A stretch of 56,823 nt of DNA from Gemmatimonadetes bacterium 13_1_40CM_69_22 (GTDB lineage: Bacteria > Gemmatimonadota > Gemmatimonadetes > Gemmatimonadales > GWC2-71-9). The position numbers and the translations under genes are program-made. Positions 43,009 through 50,911 of this stretch are shown here, in pieces. Position 1 is the stretch's first letter. Each line of letters starts with the position of its first letter. The stretch lies in the NCBI GenBank assembly GCA_001917665.1, contig MNEL01000048.1, positions 1 through 56,823 of the forward strand, in the 5' to 3' direction. The notes below the pieces were generated by a model. The model was not told the DNA's origin, ran no database searches, and was given only the letters and a program-made list of their open reading frames with translations.

Positions 43009-44174
43009 GGTGGTGGCTGGCGGCGGTGCTGCTCGCATGCGGCGCCGTTGCAGTGGCGTACCTGCCGCCCCGCGGTGCGGAGCAGCAGCCCGGGTTGGGC
43101 GACGCGCCGATCCGCCAGACTCCAGCCCGCCTGCGCGCGCAAGGGCTCGCCGCCCAGTGGCGGGCCGCGAACCTGGCGCTGCGGCTCCCGGAGTATCGCC
43201 AGCGACTCCAGCCGGAATTGCTGCGACGGCGCGAGCGAGACGAGCCCGGTCCCGCGCTGCTAATCGAGTCATCCGAGTCGCTCGTACCGCTCGTCCGCGA
43301 ACGGGTGAGACCCGTTCTGGATGAGGTCTCGCGCCAGTTGGGGCTCGGCGTGACGAAAGTGTCGGTGGGTCTGGTCGTCGACCCGCGGCGCCACGTTTCC
43401 GCCAAGGCCGCCGCAACGCCGAGCCAGGACTTCGCGTCTCCGGCCTACCTGTTTCCCGATTCGAGCGATCGGACGACGTGCGTGGCTCTGATCCCTGCCT
43501 GGCAGTGGACACGCACGCCCGCGGGCATGGCGCCGGCGACCATGGAATACTGGCTCCGGACCGGCCTCGGGCCGTGCGCTTTCTATGCGGTCTACGGCGC
43601 GCCCGGCAGGGGAGTACGGGAGTGGTTGGCCCGGCGGGGCTACGACCTGGCCCGCGTCCCCCTCTGGGATCGAGACCGAGCTGAACGACCTCAGGATTCC
43701 TTCCTGATGTACCAGGACGGGACCCGCTGGTGGTGGAGGGGCGTTTACCAGTTTCCGGTCACCGCCATCGGCTGCTTGGCCGGGCGAACAACGAGTTGCC
43801 GCGCCGCCGTGCTCGCCGGCGCCGACGAATGGACCGGAGACTCCCTGCCCCGATTCCTCGACAGCGATCCGCGAGCGTGGTGGCGGGGCCAACGCCTCCT
43901 CTTCAGCGACCGTTATCTGGCAGACGTGGTGCGGGAGGTGGGTCACGATCGGTTCCTGCGGTTCTGGAGTTCCACCGAGCCGGTCGACACCGCCCTCGCG
44001 ACCGCGCTCAAGACGCCGGTCGGCGAGTGGACCGAGCGCTGGCAGCGCCGCCTCGTGCCTCGGCTCCCGCTCGGGCCGGCGGCGCCGCTCAGTGCGACCC
44101 TGCTCGGCTTGCTGCTGGGCGGGGGGGCCGTGATGGTGATCGCGCTCGGCGCGACACGCCGTCAAGTCGGATGA
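42993..44174 (+). CDS. Secreted, C-terminally anchored protein of unknown function (paralogue 2)
   Basis: A 393-residue paralogue of the preceding product. Shared layout: N-terminal helix, RLRAQGLAAQWRAANLALRL, a central region with a Cys pair (GCLAGRTTSCRAAVL), an end domain (HDRFLRFWSSTEPVDTALATA ... WTERWQRRL), and a C-terminal transmembrane helix (about 365-388). No HExxH metal-binding motif is seen, so a catalytically dead MA-like fold is only a suggestion. The ATG 42993 was chosen because it is followed by a signal-like helix; it overlaps the previous gene by 16 bp. It probably works with the ABC transporter. Confidence 0.6.
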   Translation: MARELRWWLAAVLLACGAVAVAYLPPRGAEQQPGLGDAPIRQTPARLRAQGLAAQWRAANLALRLPEYRQRLQPELLRRRERDEPGPALLIESSESLVPLVRERVRPVLDEVSRQLGLGVTKVSVGLVVDPRRHVSAKAAATPSQDFASPAYLFPDSSDRTTCVALIPAWQWTRTPAGMAPATMEYWLRTGLGPCAFYAVYGAPGRGVREWLARRGYDLARVPLWDRDRAERPQDSFLMYQDGTRWWWRGVYQFPVTAIGCLAGRTTSCRAAVLAGADEWTGDSLPRFLDSDPRAWWRGQRLLFSDRYLADVVREVGHDRFLRFWSSTEPVDTALATALKTPVGEWTERWQRRLVPRLPLGPAAPLSATLLGLLLGGGAVMVIALGATRRQVG

Positions 44175-44620
44175 ACGCTCGTTTGGCCGCCCTTGCGTTC
44201 GCGCCCGCGTTGCTCGTGGCGATGCCGGCCCGCGCGCAGGGGGACCGGTGGGAGCGTCAGGTGCGCGGGCAGCTCGAGCGGGCCATCGGATCGCTCGGTG
44301 CGAAGCGAGCCGTGCGGTCCCTCACGGCACGTGTCGGCACGCTCGACAGCGACGAGTCGGAGTCGTTCACGCTGCCGCTCCAGGCGGGGGTCTCCTACGT
44401 CGTCGTGGGCACCTGCGACGAAGATTGTGAGCGGCTGGGTCTCGTACTGTCCGACCTCTCGAGCCACGACCTGGCGGCCGATCGCGCGAGCGAAAACGCA
44501 CCCGTGGTGCGGCTGGTGCCCCGCCAAACGGCGTCGTACCGCGTGAAGGTCGTGATGGAGAGGTGCCGCATGAATCCCTGTCGCTTCGGCATCGCCCTGA
44601 TCACTCTCCCAGCACCTTGA
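44171..44620 (+). CDS. Small secreted protein, possible accessory of the ABC operon
   Basis: A 149-residue exported protein with a signal peptide ending at PARAQG and a compact beta-rich domain ([20 protein letters not shown] ... [21 protein letters not shown]). The domain resembles a PPC-like beta-sandwich and carries two Cys pairs. The ATG overlaps the previous stop (ATGA), making it the last gene of the GntR/ABC operon. The last 20 bp overlap the end of yjbQ on the other strand. Confidence 0.6.
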   Translation: MNARLAALAFAPALLVAMPARAQGDRWERQVRGQLERAIGSLGAKRAVRSLTARVGTLDSDESESFTLPLQAGVSYVVVGTCDEDCERLGLVLSDLSSHDLAADRASENAPVVRLVPRQTASYRVKVVMERCRMNPCRFGIALITLPAP

Positions 44621-45020
44621 TGATCACGCGCTTCTTGCGCTGGCCGTCCCACTCGCCGTAGAACACCCGCTGCCAGGGGCCCAAATCGAGCTTCGCACCG
44701 GTGATCGGTACGATCACTTCGTGACCGATCGTCAGGCTCCGGAGGTGGGCGGCGGCGTTGTCCTCGCCGGTCTCATTGTGCCGGTAGCGTGCCGGGTCCC
44801 ACGGGGCGACCGTCTCCTCCAGCCACTTCAGGAGGTCCGCCCACAGCCCCGACTCGTGGTCGTTCACGAACACGGAGGCCGTGATGTGCATCGCGCTCAC
44901 GAGAACGAACCCCTCCTGCACGCCGCTCGTGCGGACCTGCTCGGCCACCTCGTCGGTGACGTCGATGATCTCCTGGCGGGATTTCGTGTTGAACCAGAGA
45001 TAATGCGTGTGAGACGTCAT
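44601..45020 (-). CDS. yjbQ: YjbQ/UPF0047-family protein (secondary thiamine-phosphate synthase)
   Basis: A 139-residue beta-sandwich protein. Family markers are [42 protein letters not shown] and [20 protein letters not shown]. YjbQ homologues can replace ThiE when overexpressed, but the physiological role is unclear. Its start at 45020 faces the heptad repeat element and the divergent histidine-kinase gene. The last 20 bp overlap the preceding gene on the plus strand. Confidence 0.93.
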   Translation of the reverse strand: MTSHTHYLWFNTKSRQEIIDVTDEVAEQVRTSGVQEGFVLVSAMHITASVFVNDHESGLWADLLKWLEETVAPWDPARYRHNETGEDNAAAHLRSLTIGHEVIVPITGAKLDLGPWQRVFYGEWDGQRKKRVIIKVLGE

Positions 45021-45033
45021 TCAGCCTCCCCCG

Positions 45034-45146
45034 GAATGCGGAATTCGGAATGCGGAATGCGGAATTGATGTCCTAACGTCGAAGCGCGATCTCGGCCACG
45101 ACCCCGGCACTGAAATTCCGCATTCCGCATTCGGCATTCCGCATTT
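45034..45146. repeat. Heptad-period inverted-arm repeat element (yjbQ/kinase gap)
   Basis: Left arm: GAATGCG, GAATTCG, GAATGCG, GAATGCG (45034-45061), then GAATTGA. Right arm: CGCATTC, CGCATTC, GGCATTC, CGCATTT (45119-45146), followed by GCTC. The arm sequence is the same as at mltG, but the 50-bp spacer is different. The element fills most of the 183-bp gap between two divergent genes and could form a long hairpin in RNA or a cruciform in DNA. Confidence 0.85.
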
Positions 45147-45162
45147 GCTCTAGCGTGTCGAT

Positions 45163-45191
45163 TTGTCACAGCCGCGCCAATCGCCTAGATT
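45163..45191 (+). promoter_or_regulatory. Sigma-70-type promoter for the two-component operon
   Basis: TTGTCA (45163-45168), a 17-bp spacer and TAGATT (45186-45191) lie just upstream of the kinase ATG at 45204. A transcription start about 7 nt after the -10 would leave a very short leader, so translation may be leaderless or nearly so. It lies 16 bp beyond the repeat element. Confidence 0.5.
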
Positions 45192-45203
45192 GCCCCGTCA
45201 AAT

Positions 45204-46397
45204 ATGGCGCTCCCGTTCCGCCAGCGGATCTTCGTCATCCTCGGGGCGCTCACCGCGGTGCCGACGGCGCTCGCCGTAGTGGGGTGGGCGCTGGCGGTGC
45301 GCACGGTGGGCCCGTCGGCCGGAGCGCGGGTGGCGCTGGAGGAAGACGCCGCCTCGGCACGCCAGATGATCGAGCAGATCGACACGACCCGCCTCACGTC
45401 CCGCCAGCGCGTCGTGCTGCGGCAGCATCTCGAGCAGCTTTCCAACTCGGTGAGTCTCGCGCGCCGCGCCGAAACATACTTGCGGTATTACGCCGGCAGC
45501 TTCGCCGCGGTGGTGATCGTGTTCGGCTCGCTCGCGCTGATCTCGGCGATCCGCCTGGCGGGGCATCTCTCGCGCCAGCTGTCGCGGCCGATCGACGAGC
45601 TGGTCGGCTGGACCCGACTGATCCGCCGGCGCATGCCGCTCCCCGCGGGACCGCCCAGCCACGGCGCGCCCGAGTTCGAGGCGCTGCGCCAGGCGTTGCG
45701 CGAGCTCGTGACCGCGCTCGATCAGGCGCGCGAGAAGGAGCTCGAGGCCGAGCGGCTGCGCGCCTTCCGGGAGGTGGCCCGTCGCGTGGCGCACGAGATC
45801 AAGAATCCGCTGACCGCGATGCGCATCGGGGTGGATCAACTGCGGCGGACCGGCGGTCAGACGGACAGCCGGACCGCGACGGCCGTGGAAGTGCTGGCGT
45901 CAGAGACCGAGCGGCTCGAGCGGCTCGCCAAGGAGTTCGCCGAGTTCGGCCGGCTGCCGGAGGGCCCGAAGAGCGAAGTCGATCTGGTCGATCTGCTGGT
46001 GGACCTGGCGAAGAGCGCCGTGCCACCCGCGGTCGAGGTAACGGTCCGCGCCAACGGCGGACCGTGCACCTTGCTGGGCCAATACGACCCGTTGCGGCGC
46101 GCGTTCGCGAACCTGCTCCGCAACGCCGCTGAGGCGATGGGGGGCCACGGCCCGATCGAGGTCGGCGTGGCGAAGGACGGCCAGGGCGTGCTCGTGACCA
46201 TCGCCGACCACGGGCCGGGCATTCCGGAAGAGCAGCGGCAGCGCGTGTTCGAGCCGTACTTCACGACCAAGCAGGACGGGACCGGCCTGGGCCTCGCGCT
46301 GGTGCGGCAGACGATCGAGGCCCACAACGGCACGATCCGGGTGTCGGAGACGGCGGGCGGCGGCGCCACGTTCTGCATCGTGCTCTCGACCTCGTGA
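45204..46397 (+). CDS. Sensor histidine kinase, NtrY-like
   Basis: A 397-residue inner-membrane kinase. Two transmembrane helices (about 10-30 and 98-118) bracket a periplasmic sensor of about 65 residues. A HAMP-like segment (LSRQLSRPIDELVGWTRLI), HisKA with REVARRVAHEIKNPLTAM (phosphoacceptor His197) and an HATPase domain (N-box ANLLRNAAEAM, G1 DHGPGIP, G2 GTGLGLAL) follow. It is coupled to an NtrC-family regulator (4-bp overlap). NtrY/NtrX systems respond to nitrogen, redox or envelope signals; the signal here is unknown. Confidence 0.92.
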   Translation: MALPFRQRIFVILGALTAVPTALAVVGWALAVRTVGPSAGARVALEEDAASARQMIEQIDTTRLTSRQRVVLRQHLEQLSNSVSLARRAETYLRYYAGSFAAVVIVFGSLALISAIRLAGHLSRQLSRPIDELVGWTRLIRRRMPLPAGPPSHGAPEFEALRQALRELVTALDQAREKELEAERLRAFREVARRVAHEIKNPLTAMRIGVDQLRRTGGQTDSRTATAVEVLASETERLERLAKEFAEFGRLPEGPKSEVDLVDLLVDLAKSAVPPAVEVTVRANGGPCTLLGQYDPLRRAFANLLRNAAEAMGGHGPIEVGVAKDGQGVLVTIADHGPGIPEEQRQRVFEPYFTTKQDGTGLGLALVRQTIEAHNGTIRVSETAGGGATFCIVLSTS

Positions 46398-47767
46398 GCC
46401 CGCGCATCCTGTTGGTCGACGACGAGACCAACATCCGCAAGATGGTGGGGGCGTTGCTGCAATCGGAGGGCTTCGAGACCGCCGAGGCGGCGAACGGGAC
46501 CGCTGCCATCGCGGCGGTCGAGCGCGAAGCACCGGACGCGGTGCTGCTCGATCTCATGATGCCGGGCGGGCCCGACGGGCTCCAGACGCTCGAGCAGCTC
46601 AGGCACACCGCGCCCGACCTCCCCGTGGTGATGATGAGCGGCAAGGCGACCCTCACCGACGCGGTGCGCGCCACCAAACTCGGCGCCTTCCAGTTCCTCG
46701 AGAAGCCGCTCACCCCCGAAGGCCTGCTCACGACGCTGCGCGCGGCGCTCGAGCTGTCCCGCACGCTCGCCGAGAACCGGCGGCTGCATGAGGCGCTGGG
46801 CCACGCGGACCCGCTCGTGGGGGTGAGCCCGGCCATGGAGGAGGTACGCGCCCTGATCGCGCGCGTCGCGCCGACGGAGGCGCGCGTGCTGATCACCGGC
46901 GAGTCGGGAACCGGCAAGGAGCTCGTCGCCTCCGCGATCCATCGCCAGAGCGGCCGCGCAGCGAAGCGGTTCGTGTGCGTGAACAGCGCCGCGATCCCGA
47001 AGGATCTCGTCGAGTCGGAGATGTTCGGCCACGAGCGGGGCGCGTTCACCGGCGCCACCGAGCGGCGGGTGGGCCGCTTCGAGCTCGCGGACAGCGGCAC
47101 GCTGTTTCTCGACGAGGTCGGCGACCTGAGCCTGGAGGCGCAGGCCAAGCTGCTGCGGGTACTCGAAACCGGCGTGATCGAGCGGCTCGGCGGCGAGCGG
47201 CCGCTCACAGTGGACGTCCGGGTCATCGCCGCTACGAACAAAGACCTGACCAAGGCCGCGCAACAGGGCCAGTTCCGCGAGGACCTGTTGTTCCGGCTCA
47301 ACGTGCTGCCCGTGCACATCCCGCCGCTGCGGGAGCGGCCGGAGGACGTTCCGCCGCTGGTGCAACACTTCGCCGCCCGCCAATCCGCCCGCCTCGGCCG
47401 GGTCGTGCGACTCGACGCTGGGGCCGTCCAGTTGCTCGCCGCGTACCGCTGGCCCGGCAACGTGCGCGAGCTCGCCAACCTGGTGGAGCGCCTCGCGATC
47501 CTGGCGACGGGGGCGACCATCGCCGCGGACGACGTGGCGCGCGTCGTCCCGCAGGATGGCACGCCGCCGCCCCCGGCGGGGGACTGGGCGGACGTGGCGC
47601 TCGCCGAGGCGCTCGACAGCTTCGAGCGCACGCTGATCGCGCGCGCCCTCTCCGCCGCGCGCGGCAACGTGGCGGAGGCTGCCCGCCGGCTGGCGACCGA
47701 TCGCGCCAACCTGTACCGGCGGATGCGCCGGCTCGGCCTCGAGCCGCCCCGCAACGTGGCGGGATGA
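46394..47767 (+). CDS. NtrC-family sigma-54-dependent response regulator
   Basis: A 457-residue activator. It has a receiver domain (about 1-120; phospho-Asp53 in LLDLMMPGG), an AAA+ domain (about 140-375) with Walker A GESGTGKE and the sigma-54 contact GAFTGA (about 216-221), and a Fis-type HTH (about 425-450; NVAEAARRLATDRANLYRRMRRLGL). The complete GAFTGA implies dependence on RpoN. The start is GTG 46394, within the kinase's final codons. It probably controls its own operon and envelope genes, but no clear -24/-12 site was noted nearby. Confidence 0.93.
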   Translation: MSPRILLVDDETNIRKMVGALLQSEGFETAEAANGTAAIAAVEREAPDAVLLDLMMPGGPDGLQTLEQLRHTAPDLPVVMMSGKATLTDAVRATKLGAFQFLEKPLTPEGLLTTLRAALELSRTLAENRRLHEALGHADPLVGVSPAMEEVRALIARVAPTEARVLITGESGTGKELVASAIHRQSGRAAKRFVCVNSAAIPKDLVESEMFGHERGAFTGATERRVGRFELADSGTLFLDEVGDLSLEAQAKLLRVLETGVIERLGGERPLTVDVRVIAATNKDLTKAAQQGQFREDLLFRLNVLPVHIPPLRERPEDVPPLVQHFAARQSARLGRVVRLDAGAVQLLAAYRWPGNVRELANLVERLAILATGATIAADDVARVVPQDGTPPPPAGDWADVALAEALDSFERTLIARALSAARGNVAEAARRLATDRANLYRRMRRLGLEPPRNVAG

Positions 47768-47870
47768 CACGTTTCCCACCCTCGCAGCCCTCCCGCCAGG
47801 CACGACGGTGCGGGGCCGGGGGCGGCACGGGCCATGCACGTGCTGCTCGCGCCCCCAACCGAGGCCCCGC

Positions 47871-49616
47871 ATGCGCGTGAGCGTCCCGTTCCTCTTCTGC
47901 CTTCTCGCCCCGTGGGTCGCCACCGCCCAGGACACCGCGATCGTGATCAACCCCGAGAGCGTGAGCGTCGCGCCCCAGCCCGGGGACCTGCCCCGCCTCG
48001 TCGCGGACGAAGCGATCCGCTTCTACAACGCCACGACCACCACGCGGCTGGTGGGACGCTCGCGGCTGCCGCGGGGCAACGAGTGGCGCGGCGACGTGGC
48101 GGTGCGCAACGGCGCCGTCGCGGTGGGCGGCCGCATCCAAGGCAGCCTGCTCGTGATCAACGGGGACGCCAGCATCGACTCGGGCGCCACGATTTCGGGA
48201 GACTTGATCGTGATCGGCGGCACCGTGACCCGGGCGCCCGGCGCGGCCGTCGCGGGCGAAGTCCGCGTGTACGCCGCGCCCCTCGGCTACCGCACGCAGG
48301 GCGATGAGATCGCGCTCGCGCGAGTGAGCCCGCGCCGCTGGCTCCGCAGCGTGGGCGTCGAAAAGTCGTGGGGCACCGCCGATTCACGCTCCTCGCTCAC
48401 TCTCGCCACGGCGGGAACGTTCAACCGGGTCGAAGGACTGCCGGTGGTGTTCGGCCCGATGTTCGACTGGAAGCTCCAACGGAACCTGCGGTTCCGGCTC
48501 GACGGGCTGGGGGTGTTCCGCACGGCGGGGGACCTGACGGACCGGCGCAGCGACCTGGGCTACATGCTGCGCACGGAGCTGCGCTCGGGTGAAGTCCCCG
48601 CCTACGGCGCCGAGTTTCGCGCGTACGATGTGGTCCTGCCGGTCGAAGACTGGGGGTTGCACAGCGCCGAGATCGGCTGGGCTGCCTTCCTGTTCCAACG
48701 CGACTACCGCGACTACTACCTGAGCAAGGGGATCGCGGGCCGCCTCTTCGTCCAGCCCGCGCGGCTGCTCCACCTCACCATCGAACTGCGGCGTGACTGG
48801 CAGACGAGCGTGGCGGCGCGCGATCCGTGGACCTTGTTCCGCAACGACCAGCCGTGGCGCCCGAACCCGCCGATCGACGAGGGGCATTACACGACCGTCA
48901 GCGGCGCCATCACATTGGACACGCGCAACGACCGCGCCGACCCAACGGCAGGATGGTTCGTGACGGCCCTGCTCGACAACTCGCGCAGCGACGACGTGAG
49001 CCCGCAGACCAGCGTGCCCACGGCCGTGCGCGGCCCGATACCGACGGACGGCTCCTATCAGTTCACGCGCGCGTTCTTCGACCTGCGCCGCTACACCCGC
49101 GTCAGCCCTTCAGGGCGCGTGAACCTCCGCCTGCTCGTCGGCGGCTGGTTGGGCGGCGACCCTCTGCCACTGCAGCGACGCCTCTCGACCGGTGGCGCCG
49201 ACCCGCTCGCGGCCTACGGCTTCCGCCGCAGCGCGTGCAACCGCGACATCACCGGCGCGGCGTTCGCGAGCACGCTGGTCGCGGCCTGCGACCGTGTGAT
49301 CCTCGTGCAGGCCGAGTATCGGGGTCACATTTCGCTCCACTGGGCGTATAACTCGTCGCGGCCGGAGGACGAGGAGTCGAAATCGCTGCTCACGCTGCGT
49401 GGGCCCGATCTCGTGGTGCTGGGCGATGCCGGCCAGGCATGGCTGGTCGGCAACGGGCCGGGCCGGGTGCCGAGCGACCGGCTGCCGACCCTGGGTAGCT
49501 GGCTTGGTGATCTCGGACTCGGCGTCGACTGGGGTGGGTTCGGCCTCTACGTGGCGAAGGCGGTGACCGCGGGCGAGCCCCTGCGATTCACGCTGCGACT
49601 CGATCATCGCTTCTGA
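47871..49616 (+). CDS. Outer-membrane barrel (BamA/surface-antigen-like) with bactofilin-like region
   Basis: A 581-residue exported protein. The signal peptide ends at VATAQ. Residues about 75-135 contain short beta-repeat steps (VGGRIQGSLLVINGDASID, GATISGDLIVIGGTV) typical of the bactofilin/polymer-forming fold. The rest, about 150-581, is a predicted 16-strand-type barrel ending in LRFTLRLDHRF, with a terminal Phe favoured by BamA. It includes an Omp85-like segment (FRLDGLGVFRTAG ... YMLRTEL). The fusion of a bactofilin-like region to a barrel is unusual. ATG 47871 was chosen because a signal peptide follows; a GTG lies upstream. It follows the regulator by 103 bp. Confidence 0.7.
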   Translation: MRVSVPFLFCLLAPWVATAQDTAIVINPESVSVAPQPGDLPRLVADEAIRFYNATTTTRLVGRSRLPRGNEWRGDVAVRNGAVAVGGRIQGSLLVINGDASIDSGATISGDLIVIGGTVTRAPGAAVAGEVRVYAAPLGYRTQGDEIALARVSPRRWLRSVGVEKSWGTADSRSSLTLATAGTFNRVEGLPVVFGPMFDWKLQRNLRFRLDGLGVFRTAGDLTDRRSDLGYMLRTELRSGEVPAYGAEFRAYDVVLPVEDWGLHSAEIGWAAFLFQRDYRDYYLSKGIAGRLFVQPARLLHLTIELRRDWQTSVAARDPWTLFRNDQPWRPNPPIDEGHYTTVSGAITLDTRNDRADPTAGWFVTALLDNSRSDDVSPQTSVPTAVRGPIPTDGSYQFTRAFFDLRRYTRVSPSGRVNLRLLVGGWLGGDPLPLQRRLSTGGADPLAAYGFRRSACNRDITGAAFASTLVAACDRVILVQAEYRGHISLHWAYNSSRPEDEESKSLLTLRGPDLVVLGDAGQAWLVGNGPGRVPSDRLPTLGSWLGDLGLGVDWGGFGLYVAKAVTAGEPLRFTLRLDHRF

Positions 49617-49617
49617 G

Positions 49618-50244
49618 GTGAGGGCGGGGTTCCGTCTCCTCGCCCTGCTCGCGTGCGCGGCCGCCGTCCCCCCTCTCCCGGCCGGCGCGCAACAGCCCGC
49701 ATTGACGGTGATCCTCCAGAGCGGGGAGCCCCGGGTCCAGGCCACCGCCCTGCTCGCCGACGGCCAGTTCGTCGGGCTGATGCGTTCCGGCTTCCCGCTG
49801 CGCCTGCACTACCGGCTGGAGCTGTGGCGCGCCCGCGCCGGCTGGTTCGATCAGTTCGTGAGCGACTGGTCGTGGGACGCCGTGGCGCGCCACGACCCGC
49901 TCGCGGACGACTTCCTTCTGATCCGGACGGGTGGAGCCGTAACACGTTATGCGACCGCCGACAGCCTCGCGCGGGCGCTCGAGATCCCCTACCGCGTCCG
50001 ACTCGCGCCGAAAGCAGCGGGCAAGTTCTACTTCCTGTGCCGCCTCGACGTCACGACGCTCAATGACACGGACCTGGAAGAGCTGACGCGCTGGCTCAAA
50101 GGCGACGTGAGCCCCGCGGTCTCGGGCGCAGGCAACGTGGGCGGCGCGCTGGTGCGCGGCGCCCAGCGGATTCTCGTGCGGATCGCGGGCCTGCCGCGCC
50201 TCACACTCGAGGCACGGTCAGAGACGATTACCCGCGGGCCGTAG
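49618..50244 (+). CDS. DUF4390 domain-containing secreted protein
   Basis: A 208-residue exported protein with a signal peptide (to about AGAQQ), followed by a domain similar to DUF4390 (LMRSGFPLRLHYRLELWRAR, FVSDWSWDAVARHDPLADDFLL, and a Trp/Lys-rich region LTRWLKGDV). DUF4390 genes are often linked to NtrY/NtrX genes in Betaproteobacteria, and the same link is present here after the barrel gene. The GTG at 49618 starts 2 bp after the previous stop. Its TAG stop lies within the perfect palindrome at 50241-50268. Confidence 0.75.
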   Translation: MRAGFRLLALLACAAAVPPLPAGAQQPALTVILQSGEPRVQATALLADGQFVGLMRSGFPLRLHYRLELWRARAGWFDQFVSDWSWDAVARHDPLADDFLLIRTGGAVTRYATADSLARALEIPYRVRLAPKAAGKFYFLCRLDVTTLNDTDLEELTRWLKGDVSPAVSGAGNVGGALVRGAQRILVRIAGLPRLTLEARSETITRGP

Positions 50245-50268
50245 GGGCACGGCATGCCGTGCCCCTAC
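50241..50268. terminator. Perfect 28-bp palindrome supplying both stop codons of convergent genes
   Basis: Each 14-bp half reads GTAGGGGCACGGCA; the second half is its exact reverse complement, with no loop. TAG at 50242-50244 ends the DUF4390 gene, and its mirror CTA at 50265-50267 ends the HNH gene on the other strand. The stable hairpin can act as a bidirectional terminator, but there is no T-tract. Confidence 0.75.
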
Positions 50269-50855
50269 AGCGCTTCCAGGGTCGCGAGCACCTCGCCGCC
50301 GTAAAACAGCCGGATGTACTTGGACTGGATCGACGTCAGCCGGCGCACTGCCCAGGCGAGATGCACGAAGTGGGGCTCGAACGGCGGCCGCAGCGGATGC
50401 ATCCCGGCCTCCTCGGGCAGCAGGTTACCCTTCCGGGTGTTGCACGTGCTGCACGCCGTCAACACGTTGGTCCACGCGTTCGTCCCCCCCCGCGACAGCG
50501 GTACCAGGTGATCCCGCGTCAAGCACTCCCGGTGCCGCAGCTCCTGCTGGCTGCGCCCGCAGAGTTGGCAGCGGTAGTGGTCGCGGGCGAAGAGGAAGGT
50601 GTTGGTGACCTGGCGGCGGAAGCGACGGGGGACATGGACGAACTTCACGAGACGGATAACCGCTGGCCGCGGTATCTGAAGCCGCTCGCTGCGCACCACG
50701 GAGCCGTCTGCCTCAACGATCTCCGCCTTGCGGTCGATCACCAAGCGCAGCGCCCGCCGCACGGGTACCATGGTCAGGGGCTCAAACGAGGCGTTCAGCG
50801 CGAGGCAGCGCACAGCATCTCTCCGGGCGAAAAAGCGGCCGTCTCGCCCGTACAC
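50265..50855 (-). CDS. HNH endonuclease
   Basis: A 196-residue HNH nuclease of the small, widespread stand-alone family. The N-terminal part (CLALNASFEPLTMVPVRRAL) is typical. The HNH core has CQLCG, HRECLTRDHLVPLSRGGTNAWTNVLTAC and CNTRKGN, giving a CxxC...DH...N...CxxC metal/catalytic set. The GTG at 50855 gives a longer product than typical; homologues often begin near CLALNASF, which would mean GTG 50813. Role unknown: repair or defence have been proposed for relatives. It lies 56 bp downstream of argH on the same strand. Confidence 0.85.
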   Translation of the reverse strand: MYGRDGRFFARRDAVRCLALNASFEPLTMVPVRRALRLVIDRKAEIVEADGSVVRSERLQIPRPAVIRLVKFVHVPRRFRRQVTNTFLFARDHYRCQLCGRSQQELRHRECLTRDHLVPLSRGGTNAWTNVLTACSTCNTRKGNLLPEEAGMHPLRPPFEPHFVHLAWAVRRLTSIQSKYIRLFYGGEVLATLEAL

Positions 50856-50911
50856 CGAGCGGGACGGCTCCGTATGCTACACAACCGCCTAACGCACGGC
50901 AAGAGCTAGCT

